From: Pedobacter schmidteae
Lineage (GTDB): Bacteria; Bacteroidota; Bacteroidia; Sphingobacteriales; Sphingobacteriaceae
DNA length: 14,610 nucleotides
NCBI GenBank assembly: GCA_945906015.1
Contig: CAMDQV010000021.1
Span: forward strand, 1-14,610
Reading direction: 5' to 3'
Part shown: positions 1 to 6,487 of the stretch, piece after piece
Layout: every line of letters begins with the position of its first letter
How positions within the stretch are numbered: position 1 is the first letter of the stretch
Translations under genes and position numbers: made by a program
The notes under the pieces: model-generated
The model's database searches: none
The model's input: only the letters and a program-made list of their open reading frames with translations
Told to the model about the DNA's origin: nothing

Positions 1-351
1 TTCTTCTAATGCTTTTTTCAATGACTCAGCTTCTGCTTTATCAACACCAGTTTTAACTTCTTTTGGTGCTGCATCAACTAAATCCTTAGCTTCTTTCAAA
101 CCTAGGCCAGTAAGGTCTTTTACAAGTTTTACAACTCCTAATTTAGCACCACCTGCTTCTTTCAATATTACATCGAAAGTTGTTTGTTCTGCTGCTGCTG
201 GTGGTGCATCACCACCACCTACTGCTGCCACTGCTACTGCTGCTGCAGCAGGCTCAATACCATACTCATCTTTAAGTATTTGAGCTAATTCGTTAACTTC
301 TTTTACTGTTAAGTTTACTAATTGCTCAGCAAACGATTTTAAATCTGCCAT
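1..351 (-). CDS. rplL: 50S ribosomal protein L7/L12, 3' end cut by window edge
   Basis: The protein is the multicopy stalk subunit of the large ribosomal subunit, which recruits translation GTPases such as EF-Tu and EF-G. The ATG at 349-351 opens a frame that runs to base 1, giving 117 residues. It shows the family layout: an N-terminal dimerisation helix pair (residues 1-30), an Ala/Gly/Pro-rich hinge (about 34-56), and a C-terminal domain with the hallmark GLGLKEAKDLVD segment near residues 82-93. Only the last few residues, about 9 judged from the usual family length, are missing beyond the edge. It follows rplJ by 59 bases on the same strand and is the last visible gene of the secE-nusG-rplKAJL operon. 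No terminator lies between rplJ and rplL, so cotranscription is expected. In this phylum rpoB and rpoC normally follow, outside the window. Confidence 0.96.
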   Translation of the reverse strand, partial: MADLKSFAEQLVNLTVKEVNELAQILKDEYGIEPAAAAVAVAAVGGGDAPPAAAEQTTFDVILKEAGGAKLGVVKLVKDLTGLGLKEAKDLVDAAPKEVKTGVDKAEAESLKKALEE

Positions 352-410
352 TTTATTTTAATTTTAAAATTTCTGTACTTGAATAATTTAATCGAACTTT
401 TAGGTGCCCG

Positions 411-929
411 TTAACCTCTTTCTTGTAATGTTTTAACAATTCCTGCAAGTTTGTTACCGCCAGACTGTAAGCCTGAAATAACATTTTTAACTGGAGATTG
501 TAGCAATGCAATGATGTCTGCCACTAATTCTTCCTTAGATTTAAGGTTTACCAGGGCATCTAACTGATTATCGCCAATAAAAATTGATGAATCAATGTAT
601 GCAGCTTTAAGTACCGGTTTATCACCAGTTCTTCTCAATTGCTTGATCAACTTTGCCGGAGCATTAGCTGACTTTGAGAATAAAATAGATGAAGATCCTT
701 TAAGGACTTCAAACATCTCACTAAAATCACCTAAAGATGCCTCCATGGCCTTTCTGATCAGTTTATTTTTAGCTACCTGCATTTTGATACCGTTCTCGAA
801 ACATTTGCGGCGAATATCATTTACTTTTGCTACAGACAGGTTTGCGGTGTCGGTAATATAAAAATTACCATACTCAGCAATCGTCTCTGTTAAAGCAAGA
901 ACAACTTCGTGTTTTTCTTCTTTTTTCAT
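411..929 (-). CDS. rplJ: 50S ribosomal protein L10
   Basis: L10 anchors the L7/L12 dimers to 23S rRNA at the base of the stalk. The 172-residue product has the usual family length. It begins MKKEEKHEVVLALTETI, the helical opening typical of L10, and its C-terminal tail is the part that binds L7/L12. The start is two bases after the rplA stop, so translation is probably coupled to rplA. Because of that tight spacing there is no room for the long L10 leader found in enterobacteria, and autogenous control by an L10 leader at this point looks unlikely. The neighbours rplK-rplA upstream and rplL downstream fit the universal order. Nothing unusual is seen in the protein. Confidence 0.97.
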   Translation of the reverse strand: MKKEEKHEVVLALTETIAEYGNFYITDTANLSVAKVNDIRRKCFENGIKMQVAKNKLIRKAMEASLGDFSEMFEVLKGSSSILFSKSANAPAKLIKQLRRTGDKPVLKAAYIDSSIFIGDNQLDALVNLKSKEELVADIIALLQSPVKNVISGLQSGGNKLAGIVKTLQERG

Positions 930-931
930 GA

Positions 932-1630
932 TTAGATTCCCGCTACTGATTTAGTTTCAATTTCGATTCCCGGACTCATTGTCGAAGAGATGTGAATACT
1001 CTTGAAATAAGTTCCTTTTGCTGCTGATGGTTTTAATTTAGAAATTGTTTGAATTACTTCTAACGCATTTTCATAAATTTTATCAGCATCAAATGATACT
1101 TTTCCGATCGAAGTATGAATGATTCCTGTTTTATCAACTTTGAAATCGATCTTACCACCTTTAACATCACTAACTGCTTTACCCACATCTGTGGTAACAG
1201 TTCCTGATTTAGGGTTTGGCATAAGGTTACGCGGACCTAAAACACGGCCGAGTTTACCTACTTTAGCCATAACACTAGGCATGGTAATAATGATATCAAC
1301 GTCAGTCCACCCACCTTCTATTTTGGCAATATATTCATCTAAACCTACGAAATCTGCCCCTGCTGCTTTAGCCTCTGCTTCCTTATCAGGAGTACAAAGT
1401 ACCAAAACACGGACAGTTTTACCGGTTCCATGAGGAAGTGTTGCGATACCTCTTACCATTTGATTCGCTTTACGAGGATCAACGCCTAAGCGTACGTCAA
1501 GGTCAACCGATGCATCAAACTTGGTAGTGGTAATATCTTTAACTAATGCCGAAGCCTGAGTTAAAGTATATGCTTTACCTACCTCAATTTTTGAATGTGC
1601 CTGTTTTTGATTTTTTGTTAATCTAGCCAC
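932..1630 (-). CDS. rplA: 50S ribosomal protein L1
   Basis: L1 forms the mobile L1 stalk at the E site of the 50S subunit; in many bacteria it also represses translation of its own mRNA. The 232-residue length matches the family. Recognisable segments are the basic N-terminus (MARLTKNQKQAHSK), the VRGIATLPHGTGKTVRV strand-turn in domain I, the GRVLGPRNLMPNPKSGTV core in domain II (near residues 128-145), and the C-terminal region ending in SPGIEIET. The start lies 22 bases after the rplK stop and the stop is 2 bases before rplJ. An L1-binding mimic in the mRNA could not be identified by eye. Confidence 0.97.
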   Translation of the reverse strand: MARLTKNQKQAHSKIEVGKAYTLTQASALVKDITTTKFDASVDLDVRLGVDPRKANQMVRGIATLPHGTGKTVRVLVLCTPDKEAEAKAAGADFVGLDEYIAKIEGGWTDVDIIITMPSVMAKVGKLGRVLGPRNLMPNPKSGTVTTDVGKAVSDVKGGKIDFKVDKTGIIHTSIGKVSFDADKIYENALEVIQTISKLKPSAAKGTYFKSIHISSTMSPGIEIETKSVAGI

Positions 1631-1652
1631 TTCTTAAACTGATTTTGTATAG

Positions 1653-2096
1653 TTAATTGTTCCAGGGTGCATCACCGCTAACGGTAATTCCCATACTGCG
1701 TGCTGTACCTGCAACCATTTTCATGGCTGACTCGACAGTAAATGCATTTAAGTCGGTCATTTTATCTTTAGCAATGCTTTCAACCTGATTCCAGCTCACA
1801 CTAGAAACTTTTTTACGGTTAGGCTCTGCAGAACCACTCTTTAAACCTGTTGCATCTAATAATTGGATAGCTACAGGTGGAGTTTTAATGATAAAATCAA
1901 ATGACTTGTCAACATATACAGTGATTACAACCGGTAAAACTTTACCAGGCTTATCTTGGGTACGTGCATTGAATTGCTTGCAAAACTCCATAATATTCAC
2001 ACCTTTTGCTCCCAATGCGGGACCAACTGGTGGAGATGGATTAGCAGCGCCGCCCTTGATCTGTAACTTTATTAAAGCACCGACTTCTTTTGCCAT
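1653..2096 (-). CDS. rplK: 50S ribosomal protein L11
   Basis: L11 binds the GTPase-associated centre of 23S rRNA and is needed for the stringent response through RelA-type enzymes. The 147-residue product shows the family signatures in order: the N-terminal KLQIKGGAANPSPPVGPALG segment (about residues 10-29), the GVNIMEFCKQFNART helix, and the C-terminal rRNA-binding domain with a GTARSMGI motif near residues 130-137. It is separated from nusG by 161 bases. That is a wide gap for this operon, and most of it is taken by an inverted heptad-repeat element (2162-2259), leaving about 65 bases of ordinary leader before the rplK start. Confidence 0.97.
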   Translation of the reverse strand: MAKEVGALIKLQIKGGAANPSPPVGPALGAKGVNIMEFCKQFNARTQDKPGKVLPVVITVYVDKSFDFIIKTPPVAIQLLDATGLKSGSAEPNRKKVSSVSWNQVESIAKDKMTDLNAFTVESAMKMVAGTARSMGITVSGDAPWNN

Positions 2097-2161
2097 TTTT
2101 ATTTATTTGTTTTTAACTCAATGTTCGTAGTGGAAGCTATGTAACATTTAAGACCTTTTGT

Positions 2162-2259
2162 AGTATTGAGTATAAAGTACATAGTACATAGATACCAACC
2201 CACCGATAATATTTTATACGTCCTTCTATCTCAATACTTTGTACTAAATACTAAGTACT
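2162..2259. repeat. Inverted heptad-repeat element between nusG and rplK
   Basis: Two 33-base arms point toward each other around a 32-base centre (2195-2226). The left arm (2162-2194) is four 7-base units, AGTATTG, AGTATAA, AGTACAT and AGTACAT, followed by AGATA. The right arm (2227-2259), read on the minus strand, is AGTACTT, AGTATTT, AGTACAA and AGTATTG, followed by AGATA. The two arms match at about 25 of 33 positions, with the AGTAY core kept in every unit and variation at the last two bases. The outer end of the right arm overlaps the nusG stop codon (TAG at 2258-2260). The transcript could fold into a long imperfect hairpin. I infer a repetitive intergenic element; its function is unknown. 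Confidence 0.75.
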
Positions 2260-2800
2260 ACTCTTTCTCAACTTGCATATAATTCAACTCAAGTGGTGTT
2301 CTTCTTCCGAAGATCTTAACCATAACCTTAAGTTTCTTTTTCTCTTCATTTACCTCTTCAATCACACCGGTAAACCCATTGAATGGACCATCCATTACTT
2401 TGACATTTTCACCAACGTAATAAGAAATATTCATTGACTCACCTTGTTCAGCCATTTCATCAACCTTGCCAAGGATCCGGTTAACTTCTGCAGCCCTCAT
2501 TGGAACGGCATTGCCAGTTTTATCACCAAGAAAACCAATAACACTATTGATACCTTTAACAACATGTTCTAACTCACCAACTAAAGCAGCTTCGATTAGC
2601 ACATAACCAGGATAAAAATTACGCTCTTTAGCAATCTTTTTACCATCTTTCATCTGGTAATATTTCTCCATGGGGATTAATACCTGAGGTAAAAGATGAG
2701 AAATACCCAGACGGTTAACTTCAGCCTCTAAGTATTGCTTTACTTTCTTCTCTTTGCCACTTACAGCCCTTACAACATACCATTTTAATTGATCGCTCAT
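2258..2800 (-). CDS. nusG: Transcription termination/antitermination factor NusG
   Basis: NusG binds RNA polymerase and links it to Rho or the ribosome. The 180-residue product has an N-terminal NGN domain opening with LKWYVVRAVSGKEKKV (residues 5-20) and containing the FYPGYVLI stretch near residue 62. A C-terminal KOW domain follows from about residue 125, where GENVKVMDGPFNGFTGVIEE is the diagnostic segment. The length is normal and there is no large insert. It lies 9 bases after secE, as in most bacteria, so the two are almost certainly cotranscribed. Its stop codon lies inside the last unit of the repeat element at 2162-2259, so the repeat abuts the coding end without altering the conserved C-terminal ELNYMQVEKE. 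Confidence 0.97.
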   Translation of the reverse strand: MSDQLKWYVVRAVSGKEKKVKQYLEAEVNRLGISHLLPQVLIPMEKYYQMKDGKKIAKERNFYPGYVLIEAALVGELEHVVKGINSVIGFLGDKTGNAVPMRAAEVNRILGKVDEMAEQGESMNISYYVGENVKVMDGPFNGFTGVIEEVNEEKKKLKVMVKIFGRRTPLELNYMQVEKE

Positions 2801-2809
2801 TTGCTTTAA

Positions 2810-3004
2810 TTATGCCAGAGATTTATAAAACATCTTTAATGCATTACCAGCAGTTTCATCCATTGCTAAAATCACAAGTGAAATTATTATTGATGCTATT
2901 AATACCAATACAGCTGAATTTTGCAATTCTCCCCATGTAGGCCAAGAAACCTTTTGGGTCATTTCTGTATATGATTCTTTTAAAAACTCTACTACGTTAG
3001 CCAT
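2810..3004 (-). CDS. secE: Preprotein translocase subunit SecE
   Basis: SecE is the small clamp subunit of the SecYEG inner-membrane translocon. The product is 64 residues, the short single-span form common outside the enterobacteria. It has an amphipathic N-terminal helix containing ESYTEMTQKVSWPTWGEL (residues 10-27), where the KVSWPTW motif is the family signature, and one membrane span at about residues 31-47 (VLVLIASIIISLVILAM). It starts 17 bases after the 3' end of tRNA-Trp and is followed 9 bases later by nusG. The tRNA-Trp - secE - nusG arrangement supports the call. Confidence 0.95.
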   Translation of the reverse strand: MANVVEFLKESYTEMTQKVSWPTWGELQNSAVLVLIASIIISLVILAMDETAGNALKMFYKSLA

Positions 3005-3021
3005 TTTACATTTAGCGTAAG

Positions 3022-3092
3022 CACGGGAACAAGGATTCGAACCCTGATCAAAGGTTTTGGAGACCTCTATTCTACCATTGAACTATTCCCGT
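3022..3092 (-). tRNA. tRNA-Trp (anticodon CCA)
   Basis: The minus strand folds as a 71-base tRNA. The acceptor ACGGGAA pairs with TTCCCGT, the discriminator is G, the anticodon loop reads CTCCAAA giving CCA, and the T loop is TTCGAAT. The 3' CCA is not encoded. It sits between tuf and secE, separated from tuf by a strong hairpin terminator and preceded by a probable promoter box, so it appears to lead the secE-nusG-rpl transcript. Confidence 0.95.
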
Positions 3093-3112
3093 TTAATAAA
3101 TAACTAGGTTCA

Positions 3113-3120
3113 CAAAATTA
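3113..3120 (-). promoter_or_regulatory. Probable -7 box for tRNA-Trp/secE/nusG/rpl unit
   Basis: On the minus strand the bases read TAATTTTG, a full match to the Bacteroidota -7 consensus TAnnTTTG. The box lies about 20 bases before the tRNA-Trp 5' end and downstream of the tuf terminator. No good TTTG -33 box is seen at the expected spacing, so this is a moderate call resting on the box and its position. Confidence 0.4.
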
Positions 3121-3143
3121 CTTGTAAACTAAGCCCGTGTATT

Positions 3144-3177
3144 ATAAGAAAACATAAGTCCACAATGGACTTATGTT
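3144..3177 (-). terminator. Intrinsic terminator after tuf
   Basis: On the minus strand AACATAAGTCCA and TGGACTTATGTT form a perfect 12-bp stem around a TTG loop, followed at once by TTCTTATAAT, a T-rich tract. It begins 27 bases after the tuf stop. It separates the tRNA-tuf unit from the tRNA-Trp-secE unit, although partial readthrough is possible because the T tract is interrupted. Confidence 0.75.
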
Positions 3178-3204
3178 ATCGAATTAACCTTTATAAGAAA
3201 TTGC

Positions 3205-4392
3205 TTATTTTACAATTTCAGTAACCTGTCCGGCACCTACAGTTCTACCACCTTCACGGATCGCAAAACGAAGACCTTTTTCCATTGCGATCGCGTTAAT
3301 CAGTTTTACACTAATTGTAACGTTATCACCTGGCATAACCATTTCTACACCATCAGCAAGAGTGATCTCACCAGTAACATCTGTTGTACGGAAGTAGAAT
3401 TGTGGACGGTATTTGTTAAAGAATGGAGTGTGACGTCCACCTTCTGCTTTTGACAATACATAGATCTCAGCTTTGAAATCAGTATGCGGAGTTACAGAAC
3501 CTGGCTTACAGATAACCATACCACGACGGATATCAGTTTTCTCAATACCACGTAATAGTAATCCTACGTTATCTCCAGCTTCACCTCTGTCTAATATTTT
3601 ACGGAACATCTCAACACCAGTAACAACTGATTTTAAGTTTTCAGCTCCCATACCTAAAATATCAACCTGCTCACCTGAGTTTACTATACCTCTTTCAATA
3701 CGTCCTGTTGCTACAGTACCACGACCAGTGATCGAAAATACATCTTCAACCGGCATTAGGAAAGGAAGTTCAGTTAAACGTGGAGGAATTGGGATGTAGT
3801 TATCTACAGCATCCATTAATTCCATAATTTGACCAACCCATTTAGGATCGCCATTAAGACCTCCCAAAGCAGAACCCTGAATAACAGGAATATCATCACC
3901 GGGGAATTCGTAGAAGCTTAAAAGTTCACGAATTTCCATCTCTACTAATTCAAGTAATTCTGGATCGTCGACCATGTCAACTTTATTCATAAAAACAACC
4001 AATGAAGGTACACCAACCTGACGTGCAAGAAGGATGTGTTCACGAGTTTGTGGCATAGGACCATCAGTAGCAGCAACTACTATAATAGCACCATCCATCT
4101 GAGCAGCACCTGTTACCATGTTTTTCACATAATCCGCGTGACCTGGACAGTCAACGTGAGCATAGTGACGGGTAGCAGTTGAATACTCCACGTGTGCAGT
4201 ATTAATAGTGATACCTCTTTCTTTTTCTTCTGGAGCAGAGTCAATTGAATCAAATGAACGTGCTTCAGAAAAGCCCGCATCTGCTAACACTTTTGTGATA
4301 GCTGCTGTAAGTGTAGTTTTACCGTGGTCAACGTGACCTATAGTACCGATATTTAAATGCGGCTTACTGCGGTCAAATTTTTCTTTTGCCAT
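3205..4392 (-). CDS. tuf: Elongation factor Tu
   Basis: EF-Tu is the GTPase that delivers aminoacyl-tRNA to the ribosome. The 395-residue protein has the full family length. G-motifs are in place: the P-loop GHVDHGKT (residues 19-26), switch I around EEKERGITI (55-63), the switch II DCPGHADYV (81-89), NKVD (136-139) and SAL (174-176). The beta-barrel domains II and III follow, with GRGTVATGRIERG in domain II and the C-terminal GGRTVGAGQVTEI. The gene lies 62 bases after tRNA-Thr(GGT) with no terminator between them, so it is probably carried on the tRNA transcript from the promoter near 5000-5030. A 12-bp hairpin terminator follows the gene. Confidence 0.98.
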   Translation of the reverse strand: MAKEKFDRSKPHLNIGTIGHVDHGKTTLTAAITKVLADAGFSEARSFDSIDSAPEEKERGITINTAHVEYSTATRHYAHVDCPGHADYVKNMVTGAAQMDGAIIVVAATDGPMPQTREHILLARQVGVPSLVVFMNKVDMVDDPELLELVEMEIRELLSFYEFPGDDIPVIQGSALGGLNGDPKWVGQIMELMDAVDNYIPIPPRLTELPFLMPVEDVFSITGRGTVATGRIERGIVNSGEQVDILGMGAENLKSVVTGVEMFRKILDRGEAGDNVGLLLRGIEKTDIRRGMVICKPGSVTPHTDFKAEIYVLSKAEGGRHTPFFNKYRPQFYFRTTDVTGEITLADGVEMVMPGDNVTISVKLINAIAMEKGLRFAIREGGRTVGAGQVTEIVK

Positions 4393-4454
4393 TTTGTTTT
4401 ATACTAGTTGTTAGGTTAATTTTTATTATTATTTTAATCTTTAATACATTACTG

Positions 4455-4526
<72 letters not shown>

Positions 4527-4551
4527 TTTTAATTTGCTCTAAGTTTAATTC

Positions 4552-4576
4552 TAATAGTTTAATTATTAAACTATTA
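4552..4576. other. Hairpin in the Gly-Thr tRNA spacer
   Basis: TAATAGTTTAA and TTAAACTATTA form a perfect 11-bp inverted repeat around a 3-base loop. It sits in the 69-base spacer between tRNA-Gly and tRNA-Thr(GGT). No T tract follows it on the minus strand, so I read it as a possible RNA-processing structure and not as a terminator. The stem is entirely A/T-rich except for one G-C pair and would be weak. Confidence 0.5.
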
Positions 4577-4595
4577 ATTAGCATTCAAACCCTTG

Positions 4596-4668
4596 AGCGG
4601 AAGACGAGGTTCGAACTCGCGACCTATAGCTTGGAAGGCTATCGCTCTACCAACTGAGCTACTTCCGC
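4596..4668 (-). tRNA. tRNA-Gly (anticodon TCC)
   Basis: This is a 73-base cloverleaf with acceptor GCGGAAG/CTTCCGC, discriminator T, anticodon loop CTTCCAA in an ATAGC/GCTAT stem, and T loop TTCGAAC. CCA is not encoded. It lies within the Thr-Tyr-Gly-Thr cluster upstream of tuf. Confidence 0.95.
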
Positions 4669-4672
4669 ATTT

Positions 4673-4736
4673 TTAATTACGAATTACGAATTAGTAGTTC
4701 ATTCGTAATTTGTAATTAACCAATTCGTAATTGGTT
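4673..4736. repeat. Inverted AATTACG heptad element between tRNA-Tyr and tRNA-Gly
   Basis: Two copies of AATTACG plus AATTA (4675-4693) face an inverted copy, CGTAATT-TGTAATT (4704-4717). The stem is 19 bp (4673-4691 with 4701-4719) with one G-T pair and a 9-base loop. A second small hairpin follows at once, AACCAATT-CGT-AATTGGTT (4718-4736), and again contains the unit. The element fills nearly the whole 75-base gap between the two tRNA genes. Its architecture, an inverted array of 7-base units, resembles the element at 2162-2259, but the unit is different. Confidence 0.7.
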
Positions 4737-4743
4737 ATGGTTG

Positions 4744-4824
4744 TGGGGGGAGAAGGATTCGAACCTTCGAAACCGAAGTAACGGATTTACAGTCCGTCCC
4801 ATTTGACCGCTCTGGAACCCCCCC
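4744..4824 (-). tRNA. tRNA-Tyr (anticodon GTA)
   Basis: This is an 81-base class II tRNA with acceptor GGGGGGG/TCCCCCC, anticodon loop CTGTAAA in an ACGGA/TCCGT stem, a long variable arm as expected for bacterial tRNA-Tyr, T loop TTCGAAT and discriminator A. It lies only 9 bases after tRNA-Thr(TGT), so the two must be cut from one precursor. Confidence 0.93.
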
Positions 4825-4833
4825 AACGTACAG

Positions 4834-4906
<73 letters not shown>

Positions 4907-4998
4907 GAAATGTTTAAAACCTATTCTAAAAATAAAAAAGAACAACCCTATCAGTGTTTGTTAATCTTTAAAAATAACACCCCCTCTGAAATGGACTG

Positions 4999-5029
4999 CA
5001 AATCTACGAAAATTTGGAGTTAGACAAAA
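4999..5029 (-). promoter_or_regulatory. Promoter of the tRNA-Thr/Tyr/Gly/Thr-tuf unit
   Basis: On the minus strand a -33 element TTTTG (5029-5025) is followed after 18 bases by TAGATTTG (5006-4999). This matches the Bacteroidota primary sigma consensus TTTG-N(about 19)-TAnnTTTG. It is the best promoter match in the window. It lies downstream of the raiA pseudogene, so decay of raiA would not cut off the tRNAs and tuf. Confidence 0.65.
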
Positions 5030-5118
5030 TTTTTTATAAAAAAAATTTGACAGCTATTTAGACTGCCTAAAAAGCAAATAATAATAGGTTTTTATGATTG
5101 GGGAAAAAATATGAATAT

Positions 5119-5444
5119 TCATCCAATAGGCTTATTAAATAAGATTATTGGCATGGGGACGCAAATTTCTTTACGTTTATCAAGCTTACGTTTGAGCGAC
5201 TCCACAGCCTTGTCAGTTGCTTCTTCAAAAGTTTTACATTGCTCTTTTGCAAAAAAAAATCCCAGCGATCAATAATTTAACTTCAGTTATCTTATTTACT
5301 TCATGATCCGATTTTTCTAATTTAAGTTAAAATCTACACTAATAATCTGATCGAAAAACTGATCAAGTTTATCTGCTTTGTTCTGAATAAAATACAAGAA
5401 ATAACGTCGGCTGTAAAATGGATCGATTACACTCTGGTTTATAT
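5119..5444 (-). pseudogene. raiA: Decayed short-form ribosome hibernation factor (raiA/hpf)
   Basis: Translating the minus strand in shifting frames recovers most of a short HPF/RaiA protein. The pieces are SIHFTAD (5426-5406), FIQNKADKLDQFFDQIISVD (5391-5332), EKSDHEVNKITEVKLLIAG (5317-5261) and FFAKEQCKTFEEATDKAVES followed by LKRKLDKRKE (to about 5167). An AGGAGG ribosome site (5454-5449) is kept. The expected start codon reads ATA (5444-5442), and two codons aligned with Gln read TAA (5441-5439 and 5429-5427). One base is missing between pieces 1 and 2 and another between pieces 2 and 3. A 9-T tract (5259-5251) shifts the frame before the last piece, which then runs on to TGA at 5119. Intact RaiA dimerises or inactivates idle ribosomes. 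The place between the xer gene and the tRNA cluster is its usual one in this phylum. Confidence 0.85.
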
Positions 5445-5535
5445 ATTGCCTCCTTTTTAAAATTAATGCAATCAGTTGTGAAATCGTAGCTTATTGAGTA
5501 GTTATAGTTTAATCGCCCCCACCCTTTAAATAGTG

Positions 5536-6417
5536 TTAAGCTTTAGGATGAGCCTGTTTATAAATTGATTTTAGTTTTTCTACTGAATTGTGAGTATAAA
5601 CCTGTGTTGCTGCCAAACTTGAATGACCTAATAACTCTTTGATTGCATTCAAGTCTGCTCCTCTGTTTAATAACGACGTTGCAAAACTATGCCTCAATAT
5701 ATGCGGACTTTTTTTATCATGAGTTGAAATAAAGGATAGAACTAGATTAACTGTTCGGTAAATAAACTTTGCGTACACCTTCTTACCCTCATTAGTAACG
5801 ATTAAAGCAGATGATTTGTTATCAAAATTCTGACTTAATTTTTGAAGCTGATAATCGCCTATCAATTTTGTCAACGGTTTACTGATTGGAATGATCCTTT
5901 CCTTATTTCGCTTACCTAGAACCTTAATTTGCTGCTCATACACATTTATATCATGGTCAGATAAGTTTACAAGCTCAGAAAGACGCATTCCGGTTCCATA
6001 TAAGAGCTCTACTATCACACGATCACGTATTCCCTTAAAATCATTGCTAAATACACCCTGAGCATCTAGAAGAATATCCATCTTCTGTTCAGTTATAACT
6101 ACAGGAAGTCGTTTGGGTATCTTAGGAGCTTTAACATAAATCATTGGACTATTTCCAATTAGATTTTCACGCTGAAGAAATTTGTAAAACGAACGGAGAC
6201 TTGATATTTTACGATTGATTGTTCGGGCTTCAATTCCATCATCCATTAATGATACTATCCATGTCCGAACATGCTGATGAGTAACATTCAATAATTCAGG
6301 TTGAAATGAGACTATAAATTGAGAAAATTGATCGAGGTCATTTTTATAGGCAGTTACGGTATTGGGAGAAAACCGTTTTTCGAATTGCAGGTATCGTATA
6401 AATTGCTCAATAAACAT
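5536..6417 (-). CDS. xerC: Tyrosine recombinase, XerC/XerD family
   Basis: Xer recombinases resolve chromosome dimers at dif. The 293-residue length is typical. The N-terminal SAM-like core-binding domain spans about residues 1-85 (MFIEQFIRYLQFEKRFSPNT). The catalytic domain holds the full active site: Arg145 (GTGMRLSEL), Lys169 (VLGKR), His239 and Arg242 (HILRHSFAT), His265 (LLGHSS) and the nucleophile Tyr274 (TQVYTH). I use the ATG at 6415-6417; a TTG one codon earlier is less likely. It lies 70 bases after rpsU, and the position rpsU - xer - raiA - tRNAs is the ordinary housekeeping locus, not a mobile element. Whether it acts as XerC or XerD cannot be decided here. A 10-bp inverted repeat lies directly upstream of its start. 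Confidence 0.9.
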   Translation of the reverse strand: MFIEQFIRYLQFEKRFSPNTVTAYKNDLDQFSQFIVSFQPELLNVTHQHVRTWIVSLMDDGIEARTINRKISSLRSFYKFLQRENLIGNSPMIYVKAPKIPKRLPVVITEQKMDILLDAQGVFSNDFKGIRDRVIVELLYGTGMRLSELVNLSDHDINVYEQQIKVLGKRNKERIIPISKPLTKLIGDYQLQKLSQNFDNKSSALIVTNEGKKVYAKFIYRTVNLVLSFISTHDKKSPHILRHSFATSLLNRGADLNAIKELLGHSSLAATQVYTHNSVEKLKSIYKQAHPKA

Positions 6418-6420
6418 CAA

Positions 6421-6462
6421 AAACTATTTGCATATCCAATAGTTTGAATATACAAATAGTTT
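6421..6462. other. Inverted repeat with alternative pairing between rpsU and xer gene
   Basis: AAACTATTTG (6421-6430) and CAAATAGTTT (6453-6462) are exact inverted copies separated by 22 bases. A second AATAGTTT (6438-6445) can also pair with the first arm. The structure touches the xer start codon, so in the transcript it would cover the initiation region. No T tract follows it, so it is not a clear terminator. Confidence 0.5.
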
Positions 6463-6487
6463 TAGAAAATTATATGCTAAACTGAAA

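Noticed and set aside
3473..3799. Plus-strand frame over tuf
   Set aside because: It is antisense of the conserved EF-Tu coding sequence with no independent signal.
5111..5122. ATGAATATTCAT palindrome followed by T-rich tract as raiA terminator
   Set aside because: The stem is short and AT-only apart from one or two pairs and has no room for a loop; too weak to call.
5536..6417. Integrase as a sign of a mobile element
   Set aside because: The gene sits in its usual housekeeping place between rpsU and the raiA remnant; no attachment repeats or cargo genes are seen, and the tRNA genes nearby are intact without duplicated 3' ends.
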